A stretch of 64,000 bases of DNA from Butyrivibrio sp. GTDB lineage: Bacteria; Bacillota; Clostridia; Lachnospirales; Lachnospiraceae. Below, one piece after another: positions 16,798 through 24,887 of the stretch; within the stretch, counting starts at the first letter, position 1, and every line of letters begins with the position of its first letter. The stretch covers positions 1-64,000 of the forward strand of contig JAMPEU010000015.1 of the NCBI GenBank assembly GCA_023664865.1, read 5' to 3'. The notes under the pieces were generated by a model. That model saw nothing but the letters and a program-made list of their open reading frames with translations. It searched no databases and was not told the origin of the DNA. The translations under genes were made by a program, and so were the position numbers.

Positions 16798-17211
16798 ATG
16801 AGTTACGATTTAATGGTTTTTGAAAAGACAAAAGCGCCGAAAACAAGGGAAGAGTTTCTTGAATGGTTTGAGGAACAGACAGAATGGGGGGAAGACCATG
16901 ATTATCAGACAATCAGCGTATCATCTCCCGCTTTGCAGAATTGGTTTTTGGAGATGAAAGCAACCTTCCCGCCAATGAATGGAGAATATGCTCCTGATTC
17001 TGAACTTCTTGACGAGAATGAAGATTTGGAGAACCATGTTACGGATTACAGTATCGGCAAGGATATAATCTATGCCGCTTTTTCATGGTCTACTGCAGAA
17101 GAAGCCTATGACCTGACTAAAAAATTGGCTAAAAAGCATGATGTGGGATTTTTTGATGTAAGTGAAGATGATGGAGATATTATTTTACCGGATGGCACAA
17201 AACTGGAATGA
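16798..17211 (+). CDS. Uncharacterised acidic 137-residue protein
   Basis: I do not recognise a functional family with certainty. The sequence begins MSYDLMVFEKTKAPKTREEF, a start pattern seen in small cytosolic proteins that occur near effector-immunity or toxin loci. It is strongly acidic and Trp/Tyr-rich, with no signal peptide or membrane segment, and a strand-helix pattern (KDIIYAAFSWSTAEEAYDL, VGFFDVSEDDGDIILPDG). A GGGGGAAAGAG ribosome site precedes the ATG. It lies 80 bases after the GNAT gene and is followed directly by an intrinsic terminator. An immunity-like role is conceivable but unsupported here, since no partner effector is visible. Confidence 0.75.
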   Translation: MSYDLMVFEKTKAPKTREEFLEWFEEQTEWGEDHDYQTISVSSPALQNWFLEMKATFPPMNGEYAPDSELLDENEDLENHVTDYSIGKDIIYAAFSWSTAEEAYDLTKKLAKKHDVGFFDVSEDDGDIILPDGTKLE

Positions 17212-17221
17212 CACATTCTAA

Positions 17222-17267
17222 CGCCCATCAGTTTATGGCTGGTGGGCGCATTTCAAATTTTTTACGT
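17222..17267 (+). terminator. Intrinsic terminator after the 137-residue protein gene
   Basis: CGCCCATCAG (17222-17231) pairs with CTGGTGGGCG (17239-17248), ten pairs including one G-U, loop of seven. It is followed by CATTTCAAATTTTTT. It starts ten bases after the stop codon. Confidence 0.75.
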
Positions 17268-17269
17268 TT

Positions 17270-17298
17270 TTGACAAACAGCTTTGCATATGCTACTAT
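17270..17298 (+). promoter_or_regulatory. Strong sigma-A promoter of a candidate small RNA
   Basis: Perfect TTGACA (17270-17275), 17-base spacer, TACTAT (17293-17298). No open reading frame with a ribosome site starts in the next 150 bases. Confidence 0.7.
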
Positions 17299-17304
17299 GG
17301 GTTT

Positions 17305-17456
17305 ATCAACAGTAAGTCCTATGTAAGTGCCGTTTTCGAGGTAAGCGTCATGTGTTGGCATCACTATTAGGCGATTGGTAAATCGAAAAATTAAAGGTTG
17401 TCGCTTTAACAAATGAGAATTTGTGAGGTGACAACCTTGTTTTCTTTGTTTTTAGG
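17305..17456 (+). ncRNA. Candidate independently transcribed small RNA (about 150 nt)
   Basis: Bounded by a consensus promoter (17270-17298) and a hairpin terminator (17394-17456). The body has no convincing coding frame. It contains short paired segments and GTAAG repeats (CAGTAAGTCC, ATGTAAGTGCC, GAGGTAAGCG) at 17311-17347. It lies about 110 bases before the CPBP protease start and could instead be a leader, but the terminator and a second promoter-like box at 17489-17517 argue for a separate transcript. It matches no RNA family I recognise. Confidence 0.5.
17394..17456 (+). terminator. Intrinsic terminator of the candidate small RNA
   Basis: AAGGTTGTC (17394-17402) pairs with GACAACCTT (17430-17438), with an inner ACAAA/TTTGT pair (17409-17413, 17420-17424), followed by a T-rich tail TGTTTTCTTTGTTTTT. 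Confidence 0.7.
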
Positions 17457-17488
17457 ATACTCTCTAGAAAAGATTAAGCAAAATTTAA

Positions 17489-17517
17489 TGGAATTGCGAG
17501 TGCGTTTATGATAAAAT
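17489..17517 (+). promoter_or_regulatory. Promoter-like box upstream of the CPBP protease gene
   Basis: TGGAAT (17489-17494), 17-base spacer, TAAAAT (17512-17517). The block AATGGAATTGCGAG begins 79 bases before the ATG, matching the box at 15382 in sequence and spacing. Confidence 0.6.
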
Positions 17518-17565
17518 ACCTACGTTGGACTATTCACAAATCCAAGTTTGTGGAGTTGATAGCAT

Positions 17566-18243
17566 ATGAAAAAAGAACTCACATCGAAATATATCATATT
17601 AACACTATTTGGATTCATTATCTTATGGGCAATCGTTACGGACGCTTGGGGATATTCAAATTATATTTTCAAAAATAATGTTAGCATTGGGGCGTATATT
17701 TATAGTTATATAAGCAGAGTTATATGGGTATTGCCTGCAATATTCCTAATTACCAGAAATAGCGATAAATTGAATTTGAACAAAAATAAATTGTTTTCCC
17801 GACCTGTATTTAATACATCTTTGATTTTAACGATAATAATTTCATTACTTTATATAATTATAATGATGCTGATAAATCATAACGGATTTTGGTTTAATAA
17901 TGAAATTATCTTATGGTTCATAATCATAAAATATATTATTGTCGGCTTTGTTGAGGAAGTTGTTTTTAGAGGTTGGGGATATAACGCATTAGCAAATATA
18001 ACGTCGCAAAAAAAAGCAATGATAATAACCACCTTATTATTTATAGCATTGCATTTTCCAACTTACTTTATTAAATTATTAAGATTTGGCGTTTTTGATT
18101 TTGCTGGAATAATCGTTCAAAGTTTTAGTGCGTTAATTTGGGGAATAGTTTTTTGCATATTATTAAAAAAAGGGAAAACCATATGGAACTCAGTAATAGC
18201 ACATACAATATATGACCTAATGTCTATATTATTTATTGGTTAA
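17566..18243 (+). CDS. CPBP (CAAX/Abi) family intramembrane metalloprotease
   Basis: A 225-residue, strongly hydrophobic protein with about six membrane segments. It carries the family motifs EEVVFRGWGYNAL (two catalytic glutamates and Arg), and a His in LLFIALHFPTYF, with IWGIVFCILLKKGKTIWNSVIAHTI as the last motif with its His. CPBP proteins cleave or process prenylated or secreted peptides, and in Firmicutes many act in bacteriocin self-immunity. No bacteriocin gene is visible here, so the substrate is unknown. The ATG has GGAG ten bases upstream, rather far. Base composition is markedly AT-rich. It is the last plus-strand gene of the accessory block. Confidence 0.88.
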   Translation: MKKELTSKYIILTLFGFIILWAIVTDAWGYSNYIFKNNVSIGAYIYSYISRVIWVLPAIFLITRNSDKLNLNKNKLFSRPVFNTSLILTIIISLLYIIIMMLINHNGFWFNNEIILWFIIIKYIIVGFVEEVVFRGWGYNALANITSQKKAMIITTLLFIALHFPTYFIKLLRFGVFDFAGIIVQSFSALIWGIVFCILLKKGKTIWNSVIAHTIYDLMSILFIG

Positions 18244-18321
18244 GTGTACAGCATTATATGGCAGTCAATTTTGAACCAAAGAATTAGCAGAAAACATATT
18301 CTGATAATAAATGATACTTGA

Positions 18322-18357
18322 GCAGAAGGTAGGGGCATATATGCCTCTGCCTCCTGC
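18322..18357. other. Hairpin between convergent genes
   Basis: A 16-pair stem with wobbles (GCAGAAGGTAGGGGCA against TGCCTCTGCCTCCTGC, loop TATA) between the CPBP gene (plus) and the end of the VWA gene (minus). The tails are not T-rich, so it may block convergent read-through or stabilise 3' ends rather than terminate. Confidence 0.5.
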
Positions 18358-18370
18358 GTACTGAACCGTT

Positions 18371-21300
18371 TTACAGGTTCCTATCATCCTTCTTCTTAAG
18401 CAGGCTGGAAGTATCCAAAGACGGCTCTGCCTGTGCATTTTTTTGTTTCTTTTTAGTGGATTTGCGTGCTGCTCTGCTCATTTCTTGAGCCTTGCTATTT
18501 TCCTGACTCTCACTTGTCACTGTTTCCGTTATATTTTCTGTTTGCTGCATTGCTGAAAATTCATCCGCATTCTCATTCTGTCCGCCGCGCCTAGCCGCCA
18601 TTGCCATAACAAATGCAGGCGTCTTCGGCGCATACTGGAAACGCCGCAGCGCTATGTCCGCTAAGAATAGGCAGATTGCAAGCGCAATCAGAATATTCGC
18701 CAGCGAATATTTCTCTCCCGCCGTCGCCTTTATCTGAGACCATATGGCGTCTTCCTTAGTGATAAGCTGTCCGTATTTCTCCATAAAATTAAGATACGCA
18801 GCCGTGCTTACGTCGAATTTGTATTCGTCCGAAAACTGTACCGCCGCTGCCGTCGTTATATAATTCTGAATATCGCCCCCCGATGTACGGCGTATATTAA
18901 AGTGGTACAAGCCTGTCTGCGGCGTGAAGAGTTCCGCCTCATATTTGCCCGGCGCAGTAGCATGGAGTTTCTCTTCCCGCGTTTCGCCGTCCGGCTCGAT
19001 AAGCGTCACATATATCTCGGTATCAGCGTCGTATTCTTTTGCCCTGTAAACCACTTCGGTATATTCTCCTGCGGTAACTACATCTACACTGTCCTCGTTT
19101 ATATTGGAGTTGCCTGTAGAATAATCCACTATCCTCTTCCATAACTGGACATAGTCCTCTTCTCCTGCAAAGCCGCCGCTCCATTCGCCGGAAACGTCGC
19201 AGTTCCATGCCGCCGTCCTGCCTAAACCATACTGCCATACCGTAAGAATCGGATCGTCTTTCTGCTCTGAGGCAATCACTACGCTTGACGCCGTCTTGGG
19301 CGAGGCTGAAATATAACCATAAATCAAGGGCCAGCCATCCACAAAGAGATTGTTGGTCAGCTCATGGTTTCTAAGTACGGACAATGAAAACTCGCCGTTC
19401 TGGATATAGCTGTCGCCGCCTAAGAACACTTCCTGCGCAAAAATCTTCGGTATATCGCTGGATATATCGGAATAGTAATATCTGCCCCCGCACTCATCCG
19501 CTAAGTCTTCAAGCAGCTGCGTATCCGAAAGCTGCCCTACGGCTACCGTTGAAAGCGTAATCCCGCTGTTGGAATAAGAGTTGACTACGTCCGAAAAATC
19601 CTGAGTCTCGCCCATTCCGTCTGTCAGGAGAATCACATGCTTAATTGACGCCTCGCACTTAGCCATTGCCATAAACGCTTCCTTAAGCGCCGGTTTAATC
19701 GTAGTTCCGCCGCCTGCACTTATTTTCTCAATAGAGTCCTTGATTGCGGATTTATCGTCCGCCGTCGTCAACTCTACCTGCCAGTCATATTCATCATCAA
19801 AAACCAGCACGCCCACATAATCTTCGTCCCTTAAGTTATCCACAGCCACAGAAGCCGCTCTGATAGCAACGTCTAAATTGCTCGTGCCTGCAGCGGCTGC
19901 AGAAACGTCCGCCGTCATACTGCCCGAATGGTCAATGACCATTATCATAGCCATTGAAGGCATTTCATTTACGCCTTTAAGCTGCATGTCCACAGGCAGT
20001 ACCGTCTCTATCACGGTATCACGATAACCGCCGAGCGCAAAACTGTCCTCGCCGCCACAGCAGATAAAGCCGCAGCCGTAATCCTTCACATAGGTTTCCA
20101 GATTATTAATAAAGCCCTCAGGCAAATCGCTGATATAAGTATCCGCGAGGATAATCGACTTATATTCCAGCATTTCGTTAATCGTATCGGGCGCATTAAT
20201 CGCAGAGACCATGCTGTAATCACAGCCCGCTGCCTTAAGCACGGAAGAAAAGCCCGATACATTCGCATTAAGGCCTGAGATAACCAGCACGCGCGGCGGT
20301 GCTTCCACTACCGAATACGCGCTGTAAAAATCATTTTCCACGCAAGTGTCGCCCGGAGCCTTAACCTGAATACGCAGATTTTCCATAGAGCCGGCGCTTA
20401 CGTCCGCTGCAACCTGTTTGGTAAAGACAAAGCGGTTGCTGCCTTTATTAAGGTGTACGCTGTTTTCCTCTATAAGGCTGCTGCCGTTATAAAGCGCGAT
20501 TACCGCATCGGTATCATAGTTGCTTGACACCATAACGGTTATGGAATACTTATCACCCGGATGCAGATATGACGGAAGAGTCACATTGTCAATATAGGCG
20601 TCGTCCCCCGCCTCATCCTCATACATAAGGGTAAGCAGTTCCACCTGCCCTGCCGATAATGCAGACGCCATATTATCAATATCGCCTCTGGTTTCCTTGC
20701 CGTCAGTAATGACTACAAGCCTTTTCTTATAATCGCCCGGAATCAGCGTCAGCGCCTTAGAAAGCGCATCTTCAAAATTCGTAGCCGTTTTCTCCGGCAC
20801 GCTCATAAGGCCCATATAGTTTTTCTCGGAAGTAAGGAACTGTTCCACCAGCGTATTTTTTCCAAATGTCACAATGCCGTAGACATTGCCGCCCGGCATT
20901 TTATCCACGGTATCACGCAGATATTTCTCGGTCTCTGCCAGATGTTCTTCATTGCTGTTGGAAAGGTCCACGACAAACACAGTCGCGGTACGCCCGCTGC
21001 CTATGCGGATGCTTATGCCTAAAACAGCTAAAATGACGCATAACGCTACAGCTCCCCGCACCACGAGATAGAACTTTCCGTGATAACGCATTTTACGCAC
21101 ATATATAATCCATTCGACAATCAACAGAATAAACGCAAGCAGCAGAAAGACATTGCGCAGGGTACGTTTAACTTTATTAAGCTGCAGCCCTGATGAATCA
21201 AGCACAGATTCAGCCGTTTTGCGTCCGTCAGACTCGGTACTCGTACAGAAACGCACCACATAAGATTCTTGATATTCGTCATTGCCAAGCTGGTACAATC

Positions 21301-22891
21301 CCGCCTTAGCAGGACGTTTCTCAAATGAACTTCTGTCAATCTCCGCCCATGGCTGGAGCGCAATTTCCTCACCCGCATAATAGATATTCGTCGCAAGCCA
21401 TGAAGTATCCGAAAGATACAGCATAGCATTGGCGAGAAAAATCGGAAACTCGGCGCGCAGCGGAAAATCGGACTCCCTGATATCAAAGCCGACTACAATC
21501 TCCTTATGGTTGGCAGCCTCCCTGTAATAGCCTACGCATTTGCCGTCATATTCCAAGAAACTTACCGCACCCTCCGGCAGTTCAAAGCAATACGCCGTAT
21601 TTACGCCGATGGTAAATCCGGATAATGAGGCGGTCAAATCGCAGTCCGTCATATCCAGCACTACATTTTCCAGTTGCTCTATATAGCCGCCGCCCAATCT
21701 GCCAAATACCAGACGGTTGCAGCCTTCTGCCTTCGGCGTCTGTCCTGCGTCATATATAACTACATTGTAACCGCTGCTGCCCAGCGTTCCTGTTACGTCA
21801 TCCACTTCATATCCTGCTGCGGCATCATCCTCCGACTTACTTATGCTCTGCCCTGTCACAGCCGTATACGCCTTCTCGATAAAGGTATTGCCGTCTCCGA
21901 CTAAAAGCCCGTTAATATTGTTTTCCCTGCCTTTTACCGCCCGCGATACGTTATCCTGTAAGAGACTGTCGGACGCATTTCCCGCAAAAGCGATGCCGTC
22001 AATCCTTGATGTAAGCGTCTGCCCCTTCCATTCGGTTTCCTCGAACAGATACGCCCTGCTTTCCATGGGATTAAGGCTCATATTGGCAAGCGCAATCAGC
22101 TTATCGTCTTCATCATACAGCCCTAAATCAAAAGAAACGTCCTCGTCGCCGTAGTTGGTTACGCTTACGACCACGTCATACAGACCGTCCTCACGTGCGG
22201 AGAACACTGTATATTCGTTCGCCACATTATACACGGCAGAACCGACTACATGAAGCTCTTTTCCTCCCGCGGCGCGCAGTTCATCAAAGTCCTCTGCTCC
22301 GTTTCCATCGGTAAACACCACCAGATTGGCGGCGTTCTCTTCCGTATCGCCCATAAGCATGTCTATGCTCTCCTGCGCCAACGTAAGGCTGCCGCCGCTG
22401 TCGCTGCATGTAATGCCCCTTAAAGTCTGAATCAGGCTGTCGGTATCCGTGATGTCCACGGCAAGAAGTTTCGCTCCTGTTTCATCCGCCGTCATAATGC
22501 AGTATTGCATGCCTTCAGATGATCGCACATAATCAATTGCCTGCCCTTTTGCCTCTTCAAGGCGGCTTTTCCCTGATGCGCCCGTATGCTGCATGCTTCC
22601 GCTTGTGTCTATAAGCAGTATGCTCCTGCCCTGCGTCTTACTGTTCATATTAATAAACGGCGACATCAGCGCGACAATGAGCAGCACGGTAATCAAAATC
22701 TGCAGATACATGAGAATATTGTTTACAAATTTCTCAAAGAAGGTTTTTGCCTGCTCGTTCTTAAGAAGCTTCTGCCATAAAAGGTTGGAAGATATCAGAT
22801 AATCCCTGCCCTTAGGCCTTAGCAGATATAAAATTATAATAATCGGAACCGCCGCCAGAAACAGCAGCGGTAATAAGCTCTCAAATATCAT
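18371..22891 (-). CDS. Giant BatA-like membrane protein with three VWA-type domains
   Basis: The 1506 residues start with a BatA-type N-terminus: two membrane helices (about 5-24 and 57-80) around the PKGRDYLISSNLLWQKLL segment. VWA1 follows, with an intact metal-ion motif LLIDTSGSM (from residue 92). After a beta-rich region and two membrane helices (about 580-640) comes VWA2, with a degenerate motif VVDLSNSNEEH. Next are a beta-rich and amidotransferase-like region (VLVISGLNANVSGF...LADTYIS) and VWA3 with the intact motif MVIDHSGSM. It ends with a membrane helix near residue 1400 and a Lys/Gln/Ser-rich tail. Normally the BatA and amidotransferase-VWA types are separate proteins of 300-900 residues, so this looks like a fusion. 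Its start overlaps the DUF58 gene by 11 bases. Likely role: cell-envelope assembly or stress, controlled by the MoxR ATPase. Confidence 0.88.
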   Translation of the reverse strand: MIFESLLPLLFLAAVPIIIILYLLRPKGRDYLISSNLLWQKLLKNEQAKTFFEKFVNNILMYLQILITVLLIVALMSPFINMNSKTQGRSILLIDTSGSMQHTGASGKSRLEEAKGQAIDYVRSSEGMQYCIMTADETGAKLLAVDITDTDSLIQTLRGITCSDSGGSLTLAQESIDMLMGDTEENAANLVVFTDGNGAEDFDELRAAGGKELHVVGSAVYNVANEYTVFSAREDGLYDVVVSVTNYGDEDVSFDLGLYDEDDKLIALANMSLNPMESRAYLFEETEWKGQTLTSRIDGIAFAGNASDSLLQDNVSRAVKGRENNINGLLVGDGNTFIEKAYTAVTGQSISKSEDDAAAGYEVDDVTGTLGSSGYNVVIYDAGQTPKAEGCNRLVFGRLGGGYIEQLENVVLDMTDCDLTASLSGFTIGVNTAYCFELPEGAVSFLEYDGKCVGYYREAANHKEIVVGFDIRESDFPLRAEFPIFLANAMLYLSDTSWLATNIYYAGEEIALQPWAEIDRSSFEKRPAKAGLYQLGNDEYQESYVVRFCTSTESDGRKTAESVLDSSGLQLNKVKRTLRNVFLLLAFILLIVEWIIYVRKMRYHGKFYLVVRGAVALCVILAVLGISIRIGSGRTATVFVVDLSNSNEEHLAETEKYLRDTVDKMPGGNVYGIVTFGKNTLVEQFLTSEKNYMGLMSVPEKTATNFEDALSKALTLIPGDYKKRLVVITDGKETRGDIDNMASALSAGQVELLTLMYEDEAGDDAYIDNVTLPSYLHPGDKYSITVMVSSNYDTDAVIALYNGSSLIEENSVHLNKGSNRFVFTKQVAADVSAGSMENLRIQVKAPGDTCVENDFYSAYSVVEAPPRVLVISGLNANVSGFSSVLKAAGCDYSMVSAINAPDTINEMLEYKSIILADTYISDLPEGFINNLETYVKDYGCGFICCGGEDSFALGGYRDTVIETVLPVDMQLKGVNEMPSMAMIMVIDHSGSMTADVSAAAAGTSNLDVAIRAASVAVDNLRDEDYVGVLVFDDEYDWQVELTTADDKSAIKDSIEKISAGGGTTIKPALKEAFMAMAKCEASIKHVILLTDGMGETQDFSDVVNSYSNSGITLSTVAVGQLSDTQLLEDLADECGGRYYYSDISSDIPKIFAQEVFLGGDSYIQNGEFSLSVLRNHELTNNLFVDGWPLIYGYISASPKTASSVVIASEQKDDPILTVWQYGLGRTAAWNCDVSGEWSGGFAGEEDYVQLWKRIVDYSTGNSNINEDSVDVVTAGEYTEVVYRAKEYDADTEIYVTLIEPDGETREEKLHATAPGKYEAELFTPQTGLYHFNIRRTSGGDIQNYITTAAAVQFSDEYKFDVSTAAYLNFMEKYGQLITKEDAIWSQIKATAGEKYSLANILIALAICLFLADIALRRFQYAPKTPAFVMAMAARRGGQNENADEFSAMQQTENITETVTSESQENSKAQEMSRAARKSTKKKQKNAQAEPSLDTSSLLKKKDDRNL

Positions 22892-23762
22892 ATAGCGTCC
22901 TTAAATCCTTAAAAATAAGTTGATAGAAATCCGTCTGCGTATTGCATACGGCGTAAAATGCCTCCGACTTGTCACACTCCCGCTTAAGGCGGATTGTATA
23001 ATCCTTAAGCGCCGTCTCATACAGGCGTATGCTCGTATCATCAAGCGTCAGGCGCAGCGCGCTCATTTCCTCCATATCGATTAAATTCCGCGTACCCGTA
23101 AGCTCCACGGACATTTCTTCCCCTGCAAGCACATGCAAAAGCACGGTCTTCTGTCTGCAGTAATTAAGAAATCTAATCAATTTCTTCACGCTCTCCTGCT
23201 TTTCGTCAAGAAATGCCTCCTGCCAGAAATCGCTGATAATAACCGCCACTCCCTGTCCCCTTGCAGGAAACTGCATCACAGCTTCACTTATGTCAACCTT
23301 TCCGTCAAAGGAAAGCCTTTCAAGCCACTCAGTAAGCTGCGGGAGCGCCCTTTTTCCGCTGCCAGCCACAAAAGGCATATTCATCTTCTGCATGTCATAC
23401 AGCACAACCCTGTCCATATTGTTAAGCCCGATATAGGCAAATGCCGCCGCAAGCATACAGGCAAGACCGCTCTTCTTCTTAACCCCATAGTCCATGGACG
23501 CGCTGGTATCAAGCAGAATGGAGACAACTGCTTCCTTCTCTTCCATATATTCTTTTACGAAAAATCTGTCCAGCCGTCCGTAGGCATTCCAGTCGATACG
23601 GCGGATATCGTCTCCCGGCATGTATTCCCTGAAATCCGAAAACTCCGTCGATGAACCCTTCTGCATAGACTTACGGTTGCCGGTAAGGTTCATCGTGGAC
23701 TTATGCCACATGGCAAGCCGCAGCCTGGACAATGTGTCAAAAAATGCAGCGTCAAGTATCAT
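22881..23762 (-). CDS. DUF58 domain protein (VWA-fold partner of MoxR)
   Basis: The 293-residue soluble protein shows the DUF58 signature: STEFSDFREYMPGDDIRRIDW (split here as FSDFREYMPGDD and RRIDWNAYGR), then FVKEYMEEKEAVVSILLDTSASM, a VWA metal-ion-like motif. DUF58 proteins occur next to MoxR ATPases in nearly all bacteria and are thought to be chaperoned or activated by them. The start overlaps the moxR stop by four bases and its end overlaps the giant VWA gene by 11, so the three are translationally coupled. The sequence lacks the N-terminal membrane helices often fused to DUF58, which may be supplied by the neighbouring membrane proteins. Confidence 0.9.
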   Translation of the reverse strand: MILDAAFFDTLSRLRLAMWHKSTMNLTGNRKSMQKGSSTEFSDFREYMPGDDIRRIDWNAYGRLDRFFVKEYMEEKEAVVSILLDTSASMDYGVKKKSGLACMLAAAFAYIGLNNMDRVVLYDMQKMNMPFVAGSGKRALPQLTEWLERLSFDGKVDISEAVMQFPARGQGVAVIISDFWQEAFLDEKQESVKKLIRFLNYCRQKTVLLHVLAGEEMSVELTGTRNLIDMEEMSALRLTLDDTSIRLYETALKDYTIRLKRECDKSEAFYAVCNTQTDFYQLIFKDLRTLYDI

Positions 23763-24739
23763 TTCCCATTATAACTCCCATTCTCTGAAAGAATCCTGTT
23801 AATAACATCGTCTTCTGTTACGCCCTCGCTGATGGCATCGAAACTCAGAATAATGCGGTGCCTTAAGACCGGAAACGCCATCTGCGCCACATCCGCAAAG
23901 GATACGTTAAACCGTCCTTCCAAAAACGCCTTTGCCCTTGATGCGCGAATCAGGTTCTGCGCCGCCCTGGGGCTTGCGCCCTCTCTGATATAGCGGTTGG
24001 ACGCATGGGTAGCCATAACGACATCCAGTATATAGTTCATTACCGCCTCGGCAATCGGCACCTGATTTACCAACGCCCTTGCCGCCAACAGCCCTTCCCT
24101 ATCCATCTGTTTCTCAATCATGGGCGCGCGGTTTCCTTCCGTCAGCGCGACTATTCCTATAAGTTCAGCCTTAGAAGGAAAACGAACCAGAATCTTGAAC
24201 ATGAAACGGTCAAGCTGCGCCTCCGGCAAAGGATAAGTCCCTTCATTCTCAATAGGGTTCTGGGTGGCAAGCACGAAAAACGGCTCGTCCAGCACATGGC
24301 TGTCGTTTCCCACAGTAACCGTATGTTCCTGCATGGCCTCTAGCAGCGCCGACTGCGTCTTGGGCGTGGCGCGGTTTATCTCATCAGCAAGGATAAGGTT
24401 GGCAAAAATCGGTCCTGGCTCGAAAGAAAAAGCGCTGCCCTGTTCGTTTTTTACTATAATATTCGTGCCTGTCACATCGCCGGGCATAAGGTCAGGCGTA
24501 AACTGAATCCTTTTAAAAGATAAGTCAAACACTTGGCTTATCGTACTGACAAGCCGCGTCTTGCCAAGCCCGGGCATGCCTTCCAAAAGCACGTTGCCTC
24601 CTGTAAGCATGGCAAGCATAACCTCTCTTATGACCTCGCGCTGGCCTATTATCCCTTTCTGAATCTCCGCTTCACATGCCGCAGCCCGCTGCGCCATATA
24701 TAAAGGCTCATTAAGCCTGTTTTTATCCAATTCGCTCAT
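23759..24739 (-). CDS. MoxR-family AAA+ ATPase
   Basis: A 326-residue AAA+ protein: Walker A EGMPGLGKTRL, Walker B ANLILADEINRA, sensor 1 VLATQNPIENEGTYPLPEAQ, Arg-finger region DRFMFKI, and sensor 2 ASPRAAQNLIRASRAKA. MoxR ATPases act as chaperones that mature VWA-domain protein complexes. The open frame reaches a TTG at 24766, but the ATG at 24739 has AAAGGA at good spacing and gives a normal N-terminus, so it is preferred. It overlaps the DUF58 gene by four bases. A large palindrome (24781-24866) lies between it and the preceding gene. Confidence 0.93.
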   Translation of the reverse strand: MSELDKNRLNEPLYMAQRAAACEAEIQKGIIGQREVIREVMLAMLTGGNVLLEGMPGLGKTRLVSTISQVFDLSFKRIQFTPDLMPGDVTGTNIIVKNEQGSAFSFEPGPIFANLILADEINRATPKTQSALLEAMQEHTVTVGNDSHVLDEPFFVLATQNPIENEGTYPLPEAQLDRFMFKILVRFPSKAELIGIVALTEGNRAPMIEKQMDREGLLAARALVNQVPIAEAVMNYILDVVMATHASNRYIREGASPRAAQNLIRASRAKAFLEGRFNVSFADVAQMAFPVLRHRIILSFDAISEGVTEDDVINRILSENGSYNGK

Positions 24740-24780
24740 ACTAATATCCTTTCTTACATTCTCCAATTTCCCAGTACCCA

Positions 24781-24866
24781 GAGTCCAGTAAACATGAACA
24801 AAATAAGGGGCGACTTACCGCTTTTCAGGCATTGGAGTCCCGTTTTTGTTCATGTTGACTGGACTC
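24781..24866. repeat. Intra-operon palindrome with 23-base arms
   Basis: The arms are 24781-24803 (beginning GAGTCCAGTAAACATGAAC) and 24844-24866 (ending TTCATGTTGACTGGACTC). They are complementary at 22 of 23 positions around a 40-base loop that holds a smaller GGGACT/AGTCgCCC pairing. It occupies most of the gap between the 451-residue protein gene and moxR. It has no T-tract, so it is not an obvious terminator. Confidence 0.85.
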
Positions 24867-24887
24867 GTCACTATAATATTGTCTTTC

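Noticed and set aside
24740-24766. TTG start of the MoxR gene
   Set aside because: The ATG at 24739 has a better-spaced AAAGGA site and gives the usual family N-terminus.
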